From: Melanopsichium pennsylvanicum
Lineage: Eukaryota; Basidiomycota; Ustilaginomycetes; Ustilaginales
DNA: 64,000 bases
Assembly (NCBI GenBank): GCA_900208305.1
Contig: OAPG01000022.1
Location: 248,001-312,000, forward strand
Direction of reading: 5' to 3'
The number at the start of each line of letters is the position of its first letter. Position 1 is the stretch's first letter. A model generated the notes under the pieces. The model was given only the letters and a program-made list of their open reading frames with translations, had not been told where the DNA came from and made no database searches. The position numbers and the translations under genes are program-made. This document shows, one piece after another, positions 27,850 through 38,900 of the stretch.

Positions 27850-28363
27850 TTTTTTTTTTTTTAGCCCAAAAAATTACAATAGTATAATGTAAATCTTTCA
27901 ACTTGATCGTGTCAGCTGTTCCGCTGGTGACATTTTATTCAACCTAACCTGGGTGTTCTCATTTCAATCTTTGGATCGCAAATATCAGTTTCATTTTCTC
28001 ACAGCACCCATCCCTTCTGACCGAGATCCCGTGCAAAGCGTGACGACAATGACAACGTTGAAAATGACACACGAAAAAAAAAAAATGCAATCAAACGACA
28101 AGGCTAACTTATGTACATGCGCAGAAACGAAACCTTGAAATGCATTAGGTAGCAAAAAAAAAAAAAAAAAAAGGTCGATGTGCGTACCAAAAGATGTTAG
28201 CATGACTTGAAATCCCAAGAATCGAATGGCTCAACAAGGTGTTTGTTCTCCAGAACAATGCGAGACAGAGAGAGCAACTTGCATCCTTGGTGGACCGCCG
28301 AGGAGGGAAGGTATTGATCAATCGAGGCCATGCTCTCTCTTTTATTTTATTTTGTTTCTTTTT
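27850..28363. other. Convergent 3' flanks of SDA1 and VTC4
   Basis: A T-run follows the SDA1 stop (27850-27861), and there are A-runs at about 28073-28083 and 28153-28171. Nothing coding is supported. Confidence 0.5.
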
Positions 28364-31171
28364 TCAATTAAGAACGCCGCGGTTGTTACGATGATCATGA
28401 CTCTCGGTGAACCTCAGGGTGAAGTTGACCACGACTGCCAACAAAATAGCGGCGCAGAGGATGGTGGGTCCATATGCGTCAAAGTAGATGTTGCTACTCT
28501 CACGTTTTCGAATCTTGAGCGCACGGATGACAAAGATGATACCAGAGTAGGCGATGCCGATGAGCGCAACAACGGTGAAGATTGAACTGGCGATCAATCC
28601 AGCACGGTCACCAGGAGAGCTAAAGTTGAGAAGACCAACAGCAAGCGCCGAGAGGTACACGTTAAACTCGAGCCATTTGAGGAAAGTTCGCTCGTTGGCA
28701 AAATACACCTTGGGTTCGACACGGATAGGAATGCTGACCTTCTTGCCTGGCTGAGCGTGGAATTCACGAACGTACTCGACGTTGGAACCACGGGGGACCT
28801 CCTCGTCCTGGCCCTCAAGCGCTCGGCGCACATGGTCATCCTCATCGTCAGCCTCAGCATCGGTGTGGCCTTCGTCATCGTGCACATGGCTGTGGCCTTT
28901 GGTCTTCCAGAGACGCTGGATGTTCTTTGGCGTCAATTTGGAGAAAAAGTTCTCGTCGTAACGATGTGATGGTGCCAGGATCTCATCACGGGTGGGTGCC
29001 GCCGACTTCGCCTTGTTGAACGAAGGGCGTCGGTCTGTCTGCACGGACGCAGAGGCGACAGCAAGCATGCCGCCAGCGACGTTTGACGTCTTGTCTGGGT
29101 TTTCTTTGAGCTGCTTCTGGAGCTCCTCTTGGCGCAGCTTGATGTTGCGTTCTCGCTCCTCCCTTGCTTCGCGGATGCGTGGGTCGAACGCAGAAATGCC
29201 GACATTGTCAGCCTCGTGCGATTCATCAGCCATGACGTGGCCACGGTCGTCTTCGTCTGCACCGTCGAACTCGTCCTCGGAAACGGGCTCGTTATATGCC
29301 TCGTGACCATTGCGCGAGGCAGGAGTGTCAGGCCGCGACGAGCCAGCAGGACTGTGAGCTGTGGAATTGGGTCGCTCGATGGAGAGGTTGTTGCTGGGTG
29401 GCTTGCGGATGTCGATCTCCATCTGAGGGAGCCAGAAGGGAACAAGATCCACACGGTTGGGGAGCAAAGTCGCGCAACCATGGATGAACTTGGAGAATTT
29501 CGGCACGGCCTCGACGAGGTGACTTGAGACAAGATCGCGAATCCACTGTGGCGGTTCTTGGCCAAGCTGAGTTTGGAGTTTGACCTCGAGAACACCGTAC
29601 GGGAAGCGCTCGATGTCCTCGGCTGGGAGCTGGTCAAAGGGATAGTCGATACCGATGTCCATGCGCCTCCAGTTGTTACCTGCACGCTGACGACCATCCC
29701 AATTGTCTTCTCGAACAAGCGACAGCTCAGTGTCGAGAGAGATACGGACACGCGCGTCGCCGGGAAGCTGGAAGGCGGTACGATTGTAGAAACTGCGCAT
29801 GACGGGCTGAAGTTTTTGGGTGAGAACCGAGTACTGCACCTCGTTGGCGAGCTGCAGCATTGAGTCGATCTCTTTGTCCGACTTCTTGCCCTTCTTGCGA
29901 AGAGCCTCAAAGGTATCGTCCATGGTGTACTCTCCCCTCATCCAAGCGTTGACGTTCTCCTCCTTGATGGGGAAACGGGCCTTGACCGACTTTTCACCAG
30001 TCCAGTCCTCGCGATGGGTCTTTCGCTCGACAAAGATCTGCTTGTTGTCCATACCACCGTACCATCGCAGACGGATCGCTTCAGCTCCCTCAGTCTTTTC
30101 AAGACGACCCAGGTAGAGCTCGAGGTCCTCGTTGTCATAGTAGATGGAAGTGATGGCCGAGTCTTCTTGCTGGAACTCCTTCTCCGAGTTGAAGACGAGA
30201 ACGGGAAGGTGCTTGAGGATGATAAGTTTGAGAGGCACAATGTTGTCTGGGTGGACCCAATACTTGGTGGTCTGACGGACGAAAGCGGATTGGCTTCCAC
30301 CGGCACTAGAGTCACCCTGGACTGGGTTACCACGCGTTCGAACGAGGTCAAAGAGCTTGGAGAGCTTTACGATGAGCTGATCGTAGTTCTCCTTGTAGAA
30401 GGGACGCGAAGAGAGGTAATGCTGGACGAATTCCTTTCGCAACAATCGACCAGTCTGCTTGTCATGCTTCTTGACAATCTTATGGAAGCCGGTGTAGTTG
30501 AGCTTTGTGAACAGAGCAAGATCGTGCACGTCTGCGATGATGATGGCGAGGCGCTCCTCAAGCTCGAGGAAACGCTCTTCAAAGGCGTCGCTATCTTCGG
30601 TGTCAGTATCAAACTCATCTTCAGAGCCTGCATCGTGGGCGTAAGAGATTTGACCGTCGGGACCAAGACTTCTGCGCTTCCGCTGCGAGCCGTCGTCGCC
30701 CTCGATATCTGATCCAGCACGAGATGATGGCCGAGAATTGGCACGGGAAGGGAGAGAAGTGGATGAGTTGGGACGCGAAGAAACTAGGAGATTGACTTCA
30801 GACTGAGCCTGCTTGATGCGTTCGGTCAATTCAGAGACCTGTCATTCCCGAACGAAACGAATATTCAAAGGTTGAATAGACGAGGGCGTGCCATCCGAGG
30901 AATATGCGATTGTCAGTATGGAGCTATTGTTAACGCTGAGTCGGTTGGGGTAGTATCTTGAGAAACAACTTACCTTGACCTTCTGGAAGTCGTAGACCTT
31001 GTCAAGCTCCTTGCTGAGTAGAGCAACGAACTCGTCTTCATCTTTGTCGGTCCAGATGCCATTGTTCTTGGCCATGCGGTTCTTGATCTCCTTTTTGAGC
31101 TCCGAGTACTGCAGGTATTTGTCTGCCCATTCAGCATAGAGTGAAGTTTTGATTGTGCGGCCGAACTTCAT
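28364..31171 (-). CDS. VTC4: Vacuolar transporter chaperone (polyphosphate polymerase subunit), VTC4-like
   Basis: Two exons: 31171-30974 and 30838-28364, with a 135-bp phase-0 intron (donor GTAAGT, acceptor ATGACAG); 890 residues. The true start is the ATG giving MKFGRTIKTSL, the usual SPX opening. The SPX domain (inositol-pyrophosphate/phosphate sensing) occupies about 1-200 with KLNYTGFHKIVKKHDK. The central VTC tunnel domain (~250-560) has KYWVHPDNIVPLKLIILKHL, SIYYDNEDLELYLGRLEK, IRLRWYG and IFVERKTHREDW, the basic residues expected to line an active polymerase tunnel. Three C-terminal membrane helices (DUF202-like, ~775-885) start at FANERTFLKWLEFNVYLSA. The VTC complex makes polyphosphate from ATP and translocates it into the vacuole. 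The linker carries a long acidic/Ser-rich insertion. VTC2/VTC3 paralogues are the alternative; the intact tunnel residues favour VTC4. Confidence 0.85.
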
Positions 31172-33323
31172 TTTTGGCAAAGACTACCTCGAAGCTCTGA
31201 GGCTCGAGTTGTTGAGACAAGTGTTTCCACTAAGATGCGGTTTAAAGTCGGAAAGCCGAGAGCAGAGAGGGAGCCCTCGATACAAAGAGTCGGGAAATGC
31301 CCGTTTGAGGCTTTTGGAAGCTATCGGGTGAGCCGAATCGCGGCAAGTGAGTGAGTGGTTTGACTGGTTTGACGATGAAATGGTGCGAATGCCAGCAGCG
31401 ATGAAGCAGTGCAATGATAAAGACCGAGGATCTGTCGGAAGCTCAGAGACTTGGAGATTCAGGCGCTGAGCGGATGGGACAGAGGTGTGGATAGGCCTGA
31501 TGCGAAGTCACCTGAAGGTGATGTTCAAAGCAAGCGTAGAGACGGATTTGGGGACAGCAAAGATAGGTGGAGAAGAAGGAAGGTTTCGGATCGAGCCTAC
31601 AAGGTGAGAAACAACACAAGTCTGTACAATGTAGCTGGTTCGATCCGAGAGAATTCGGCAGAGTACAGTAGCGAAAGGTGGAGTTGAAATGGGCTTGAGC
31701 GCTTGAGAGTATGCAGCCACACGACAAGTAGTCGATCAAGTCAATCTGGAAATGTCAGGGCAGAGGTGGATTTTGTGCAAGAGTGCTGTAAAGTTAGTGA
31801 GTTGGACTTTTAGAAGGCTCCAGGACCCACCTGAAATTTTGACGTGTGGAATGCCTACTTTTACTGCAGTCAGTCCGCTTTCTGACGGAGCAAAGATTGT
31901 CGATTTCATTTATCGAGGGAACGTGACCATCATCTTCTCCAATCATATGGTACAATGCAGATGCTACCTCCCTTTTTGAACCTGACCAGGAACAATCGCA
32001 AAAGCGTATGTCGTCGCTGCCGCATCTGCTCTCAATATCGATTTCCCAGTGCATGACCAAATTGTACTCATTCTGTCTTTTGTATGGCTGTGTCTATCGC
32101 TCCGTCGTCAACATCTCGGTTTCGATCTGCGACACTCTGGACAGGTGAGGAAAGGGCCACCTAAGCATGCTTTGTATCCATGAAACCGAGGAAAAAAAAT
32201 CGGAATCTAAACTTACCAACAATGTAAAGTGCTGAGCGAGAACGAAAGCGTCGAGGAAGCACATACTCTTGACGAGTGCATCCACACAGAGACGAGACTC
32301 GAAATGCTGCTGCGGTTTCCAAAATTGATCTTCTGGATGGTCCTAGTGCGGTGAAGCGGCGCCAAATTCTTGCCTCCAGGTCGAGCCTTGAAACACTATG
32401 CAAATAACTCAAAATGGCGGCTGCTCTGCGCTCGCTGACGTCAACATGTCTTGCTCTGACTGAGGCTGGGACGAGATGGCCGAAGCAACGTGTCTAAAAT
32501 CATTGTGCAAAGCTTATCATTGGGATCAGCTCGCATGGATTCCGAGAGCCAAGCCCACGTCGACTGTCTTGGAACACACAAACATAGCTTCTTTCTTTTA
32601 GCGTTTCATCCGAGATGATCGTCCTTGATTACGACCTGATTTGGCTCTTCGGGTGATCAGCATACGTTCGACCGACTTGGCCAGCTTTGGCTGAGTTCGA
32701 GATCAGACCGACGGCCCGCAAACAAACAGGATCGTCATCGTCCGTGCGCCTTCTCTTGCTTTCATTTCGCTCTCAGACCTCCTTTGTTTGTCGACCTTAA
32801 CCCTGCTGTTGGCGTGGGGGGGTTCATTCTTGCTCATTGCTGGGCCATTACACTCCATTGCAATTCGCAGCAAAGCCTAAGATTTTCATGCTCAGCGCGC
32901 GAATCAGAGGTCGCCATTTCACCACGTGCACAAAAAACCAATTTGTTCATTTCATTCCTTCCCAACCTTGCACTTGGACAGCTGCTGCTTCCTTGCATCG
33001 CTCAACAGAGCCGCACACAAACAATCCGTCGCGATTCCGCCACAGGCTTTCATACTCGTAATCATCCTAACCCGCACTGATTGTGGCACGATCAGAGACC
33101 ATTCATTCAGAGATATGCACCCGCAGCACCATAAGGACCAACATTGATTGCTTGTAGGGGGGTATCAAGGACGAAACAAATCACAAGAGCGTTCCACACA
33201 AAGCGTTAACGAGAGGACTGAGAAGCTCTGGATCAAAGAGGCGACGCCTGCGAGTACATAGGAAAGCAGATGGCGAGATACACAACCCGATCTTTCGCCA
33301 TGAGAGGAGATAGGCTTCCCTCT
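31172..33323. other. Intergenic: VTC4 upstream region and forkhead-gene 3' side
   Basis: 2.15 kb without a supportable gene; frames are short and unlike proteins. A perfect ATF/CREB palindrome TGACGTCA occurs at 32436-32443. Nothing else stands out. Confidence 0.45.
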
Positions 33324-35996
33324 TCAGCTGTTGAGCAATCCTCGAATCGCCATTCTACCTGCGCTCTCTTCCGTGACTGCGCCATTCTGCCTTTGAGCCT
33401 GCATGAGTTGCTGCTGTTGCTTAGTCGAAACCAGGGTTTCGCGAGCTTCTTGCAGGACCAGGCTCGAGTCTCGGTGGCGAGCGACGGATGATTCCATCTC
33501 CACATCCTCGACCTGCTGGGGGCGAGCCTGGAATGCAGACCTTGGAGACGATACTGGACCCGAAGGGTTTCGAGCGGACGAGTACATCTCCCTGTCGAGT
33601 TTGTCCGCTGGGTGGTGCGACGGTGTTTCGTGCATGGCAATCGTGTGCCCACGAATGCGGTTGTACGCATTGGCTCGGTCAGCATCAGCCACATCCGAGG
33701 TGGATTGCAGCACCGAAGGCATGTGTTCGCGACCCGAAGAAGCGCTGCCAAACTTGCGTTCGATGGGGTGCGCATCATAAGGTGCGTAGGGGTATCTTCC
33801 AACGGTCGAATTGCGACCTGCGCCAATCGATCCTTTGCGGCTCACTGGCGCTGTCGACGACTGCTGGCCACAGTCTGATCGACGCTGCTCAGCGGCGGCG
33901 GCGTCCATCGAGTCAGAGTAGCTTCTCTGGCGGCTGAGTGGCTTGTGGGAACCCATCTCTGCGGAGAGTCTGCGTGCCACCACCGCATCTTCGGCCGATG
34001 CGGCCGAGCTAGTCGAGACCATAGCGGCAGATCCAGTGATGGCAGCACACGCAGACGTACCCGAAGATGCCGCCGCCTTTGCGTTTTCAATCTCGACCAG
34101 ACGCTCGACATCGTCAAACTCGTCATTGTGAGTGCGTTGCCCCGAGCGAATCTGCGAGAGCACAACAGGGTGCAAGGTCCACCAGCCTCCCTTTCCTCGA
34201 GCAGCTTGGCTCTGCGAGGGATTGCCGGAGGAACAGCTGTCGTAGATGTCCTGGGCTGTCCTGGCCTTCTTGATAAAGATCTTGCCCAACGAAAGATTGT
34301 GCCTCACTGTATTCTGCCAACCTTGCGAATCGGGTCCGGTCATCGGATATCCCGAAAAGCTGGTGCTGATCCACGTGTAGATCTCACGCAAGGTCATGCG
34401 CCCTTCGGAGGAAGATGCGATTGCTTGAGTGATCATGGAAGAGTACGAATACGGTGGACGTCTTCGTCGCCGGCTATGCGCGATGCGGTCAACAGGTACA
34501 GCCTGCTGAGCCGGGTTGCCAGCATAAAGGCCACCTGGACCAAGCCTGGCTTGAGGGGCAAAATCGGTCTGGTATCCATGGTCTTGTGGACCGTTGAGAG
34601 GAGCTTGTTGCTGCGCCATTGCGAAGCGTTCCCGCTCAACATGCTCCATTCGGTTCAGTACGGTGTGATGGGGCGGCATGGCAGCTGATGGGCCGTGAGA
34701 AGTTTGCATGTGAGGCTCACCTTGAGGGTATGAAGCGTTGTGGTAGCGCGGCATTTCGGAGTCGGGAGAGGTAGCGTCGGGACGCATCACACTTGAAGCA
34801 CGGAAGCTGTGCTCGCGTTGATCGTGCCGAGCGCCGAATGCATAGGGGCCCGTGGGAGGGCTGCCAGACACATTTACAGGCATCTTGCTGCATCGACTCC
34901 ATTCCGCGGCGCTAGGACCAAAGTAGTCGTTGCGCCCGCGTGCATCAACCGGAGACCGTTGCTGACTCTGGGAAATAGGAACAGCCATGCCGGAAGCCGA
35001 TGGCGGAACTGTTTCGTCCATGGACAAGCTCTCCATGTTGAGCGGTGAGATGGGCGTGCCTGGCCTCGAACGGTACTGTCCGGGACGTGGAATGACGCCG
35101 GCGTTGATTAGCTTGCCGGGCATCTGTCCAGAAACCCAACGACCAGAAAGCTGTGCTTGGGGATCCTGACTGGGACTCAAGGGGGCGAACAGAATCGGTG
35201 ACTGCCTTGAAGTTGGTCGAAGGCTTGGCGAGTGGCGCTGAGCCCTGAAAGGTTCGCCGGCATGGCTTGGGTGAGCATCCCTGAGCAATCGAGCCTCTTC
35301 CCAAGATCTCGGCGGCGGTGGAACCGGTTCCTCGTAACCAGCGTGCGAGCTGTGAGATGGGCTGTTGAGCCGTCCGCCAATGAACGAGCTGCCACGTACT
35401 CTGTTGGTGTCTGGATGTGGCAGTGTCAAAGTACTAGAGCGACCCCTGTTACGGCTCGGACCGATGTTGCCCATTCGCTCGACATCATGCGGGTAAGCCG
35501 GGAGCGCCGAGATGTTGAGTGGCTGCGCTCTGCTACCCATGTTCTCTGCGCGTGAAGCAGCACGAGGCCTGGATTCTGTTGCCACGTGAAGATGCTCGGC
35601 TCGCAGAGATGGTGACCTGTGACGTGGGCCATCCTGAGGCGCGAATTCGTACGGTCGCGCCGATGGACCCGCTCCTGGCTCGAGGGACATGGGTGGGCTA
35701 AGGCCTTGTGCGCCACGAGGAGCGTGTATGTAGGGGTGGTGCCACGAGCGTTGACGTGACTGGGGGCTAGGCCTCTGATCTAACGAATCCTGACTGGCTT
35801 CTGGCAAGTAAGACATGTTTCCGAGCTGATGCGGAGGAGGCGCCGGCCGCAAAGGTGGCGGTGTGCTGTAGCGATTGGCGCCAGAGCCCTGCATTGGGTG
35901 GGTGCTGGCTACGAGCGAGTTGTCAGCGTAGGGAAGAATGTACGGATGAGAGCGAGCACGGACGGAGGGTGAATGCGGTTGCAGTAAAGCAAGCAT
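33324..35996 (-). CDS. Forkhead-box transcription factor
   Basis: 890 residues in one exon. The start is supported by an in-frame TAA directly before the ATG. The forkhead (winged helix) DNA-binding domain is at about 505-620: RRRRPPYSYSSMITQAIASS, GRMTLREIYTWISTSF, and SQGWQNTVRHNLSLGKIFIK, with recognition helix NTVRHNLSL; the wing contains GKGGWWTLHP. A Ser/Gly-rich insertion (DSCSSGNPSQSQAARGK) lies within the wing. The rest is Pro/Ser/Arg/His-rich and probably disordered. I see no FHA domain, so it is unlike yeast Fkh1/2 and closer in layout to Hcm1/Sep1-type cell-cycle factors; the exact orthologue is not clear. The frame on the opposite strand is a shadow. Confidence 0.88.
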   Translation of the reverse strand: MLALLQPHSPSVRARSHPYILPYADNSLVASTHPMQGSGANRYSTPPPLRPAPPPHQLGNMSYLPEASQDSLDQRPSPQSRQRSWHHPYIHAPRGAQGLSPPMSLEPGAGPSARPYEFAPQDGPRHRSPSLRAEHLHVATESRPRAASRAENMGSRAQPLNISALPAYPHDVERMGNIGPSRNRGRSSTLTLPHPDTNRVRGSSFIGGRLNSPSHSSHAGYEEPVPPPPRSWEEARLLRDAHPSHAGEPFRAQRHSPSLRPTSRQSPILFAPLSPSQDPQAQLSGRWVSGQMPGKLINAGVIPRPGQYRSRPGTPISPLNMESLSMDETVPPSASGMAVPISQSQQRSPVDARGRNDYFGPSAAEWSRCSKMPVNVSGSPPTGPYAFGARHDQREHSFRASSVMRPDATSPDSEMPRYHNASYPQGEPHMQTSHGPSAAMPPHHTVLNRMEHVERERFAMAQQQAPLNGPQDHGYQTDFAPQARLGPGGLYAGNPAQQAVPVDRIAHSRRRRRPPYSYSSMITQAIASSSEGRMTLREIYTWISTSFSGYPMTGPDSQGWQNTVRHNLSLGKIFIKKARTAQDIYDSCSSGNPSQSQAARGKGGWWTLHPVVLSQIRSGQRTHNDEFDDVERLVEIENAKAAASSGTSACAAITGSAAMVSTSSAASAEDAVVARRLSAEMGSHKPLSRQRSYSDSMDAAAAEQRRSDCGQQSSTAPVSRKGSIGAGRNSTVGRYPYAPYDAHPIERKFGSASSGREHMPSVLQSTSDVADADRANAYNRIRGHTIAMHETPSHHPADKLDREMYSSARNPSGPVSSPRSAFQARPQQVEDVEMESSVARHRDSSLVLQEARETLVSTKQQQQLMQAQRQNGAVTEESAGRMAIRGLLNS

Positions 35997-38900
35997 TTAT
36001 GCCGAAATGCCAAACAGGGCTTTCAGGTCGCACGTCTGCGCAAACGCCCAAGTGTGTACGAGATGTGTCAGAAAGATCCAATTCAAGTTGTAGCGTAGTT
36101 CTTGTTCTGAAGAGGAAGCCAATGTACGAGTGTGCCGATGAGCTGTAGAGTAGTGGCGAGAGGGGCAGAGGTGGAAGAGGGGACCTCGATACTGAGAGCA
36201 GGGTTTGCGATGGAATTGGACGTTGAGCTTCCTTTCTTCGTCTTTGTGCTGTGTGGTATGGATGAAAGGTCCAACTCAAGGAAGAGGTGTGTGCAAAATA
36301 ATCCGGCATCCACCTGTGCGTAGCTGAAACGGGATTCGATACCTATGTGCAAGGTCAAGGTATCAGCTTGGTGATATCGGTGTTTGACGTGATGTGGGAG
36401 TCCGACCAGACGTGTAGGGTCGCAACAAAGCCGTGTAGAAATGGAATACACTAAGCGCACGGTGCGCAAGAGGTCCACTAAGCTCGAGCCGGGCAAGGAG
36501 CATACAGGAGCAAACCCAGATTGGTGATGCTACTGGTCGGGTGCGATCAAGAGGCAACGCGACAAGTTGTGTGGTCTGCAGTGCACGGCGAGGAAAGAGG
36601 TGGGCGAGGAGATGCCACTGTGTTCGATTGTGCGAACGTCGAGTGTAGCCGTGATGTTGGGTAATATGTGAGACTCAGGTGGCGAATGATGGCTGCTTTC
36701 GAGGTATTACGATGCGATGCGACGCGGAAGTGGCACTAGCAATAAACAGTCATGAACAAGAAGCGGCGGTAAAAAAGTGCTGTAGGTAGGACAATGAAAG
36801 CTGACAGTGGGGCGAGGGACAAGGTAATGAATATTGATGGAGAAGGTGTACGATGTGAATGCGATACCAGATGCAAACGCGGAAAGCCAAGAGTGTATGG
36901 GTGAAAGCCAATCTGCAAAAGGGCAGAGCAATGGCGGGTAGCAATCAAGAGATTGAGAAGTGAGTGTCAACCCGACACAGATCTACGGGTCCACAAAGAG
37001 AAATGTAGAAGCAGTAGCGTTGAGGTGGTGCAGCACGGTAAGGCTGGAGCTAAGCTGCGTCGGGATGGGCTGGGATTGTCGGCTAGCACATGAGCTGAAT
37101 CCGATGTTCTGGGGGTGGGGGGGGGCCTTTACTTAGCGAGCGGAATATAATGGCGGCTTCAACGGCGACTTTGGAGAAGGTTTGATTGGCGTCAGCCGTG
37201 CTTGACTTGATTGAAGGCAGGCGGGTAGAAGGGCCCAAAGTTGGGCTGCAGTAAACGACTTGAGTGGCTCAGCCAAGTCACGCACATCACGCTGGTGCTG
37301 AGGCTAACTACGAAGAAAGCAGATTACATTCAAACCCACTCAACTATCACCCTACAGAAAGGACGTGGTCAAACCATGGAAAAAGGCGCCGAAATTCTTG
37401 TGCAGGTTCAAAGTTGCGTACGGAATTGGACAAGATTGTATTTAATATTGATACGTAGGTGGCTGACCGGGTGGGAGGGTTGCAGATGTGGCTGGGCTGG
37501 GCGGGGCTGTTCTCTATTTGAGAAGCGACACAGAGGCTTGGAGAAGATTAGCAGACAATACTAGTGGCGAAACAAGACAAGTCTCACTCGCACAGTGCAC
37601 CACCAAACCTTGTTCTTTTCTGCTTCTTAAAATGATTGCCTGTGTTTGCAAAACCTCGAAGCTGGCGTGGGACACGAGCGTTAAAAAAAGAGGTGTAAAT
37701 TCGAGCTTTGTTGCATTCAATCGGTTAGGTTGAATTGTAGATGTGGCAAATAGGCTCGGAAGCCGAAACAAAGGCGGTTAAATTAATTATCGAATACAAA
37801 AAAAAATTAAAACCGATATATAAAATATAGAAGCCGAGACGGATCCAGAAAGTTGGTGGAGGGAAGTTAGGGCAAAAGGTGAGAGGAGCCAAAAGAGTCG
37901 GAAGCGTTATTAGGGAGACAGATGAGAGATGCAGGTCCATGCACCCCGTCGATAAATTTCAAGGGCAAGTTCGGTGATTCGCATACCAACAGCTGGACAC
38001 GCACCGAATTGAAGCGACCTTGGGACGTCGACCTTTTCCTGTTCAGACCAGAATCCAAGGAAGGCACTATAATGTACTGTACTGTGCAGAACAACACGAC
38101 TTGATTGCTTTTCGCTGCAATCCCGACGGCAAAATCGCATCCAACTCGATCGATTTGTCGAGTTTTATGTTTGTTCTTCGTAGACTTTTTTTTTTAATTT
38201 TAATTTTTATTGTTTTTCCCAGATTTAGGTTGCTCCAACAGCCAAGCCACGCATGCATCTCACTCGCATCTCGCTAACATGGTATTGCATCACGCTCGCA
38301 TGCAACATGGACGTGCAGTCAGAAATTAACGGAAGACACCAACATGTACGTGTCAATGCTGCCGTTGTACGCTTCTTCCATCGCGTCTATCGGCTCAATT
38401 CGAATCACCTGCCCTTTGACAGCATGATGTTGACCTAATCACAGGCACACGGTTTCTGATGACGTACACTGTACCTTGCTGCAGAAGCACAACTCCCGTC
38501 GTTTGTCTCGCGTTTATCTACACGGCCATGAATTGGTGAGCGTCCAGGATACTAAGTAGCTTTCACAGAACAGCGCAATGACCAATCGCAGCTCGAAGCT
38601 GCTAAGACTCGACTTTGCAAAACGACTTGAACACTTGGAAAGCAAGTCGAGAGGTAAAAAGGCACAGAGGCTATATACGGGAAATCTTTTAGGGATGCTC
38701 TACTTGCTCTGTTTTGTTTGGTGCTGCATTTGTGGCTGCTCTGTGCGAAATCATTCCACCCTTCTGGCAAACATGTGTCCTCGCCATGTTAATTACGTTT
38801 GCTGGGAAAGAGAGGCAAGCAATTTGACTAGACGCCGATCCATGGCTCAACATGGTTCTGGTGGACTTTTACCTTTCAGTTGATCTAGTTTTTTCAACGA

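Noticed and set aside
32436..32443. TGACGTCA palindrome as a functional ATF/CREB site
   Set aside because: A single 8-bp match in 2 kb far from any start codon is weak; kept only as a note in the intergenic entry.
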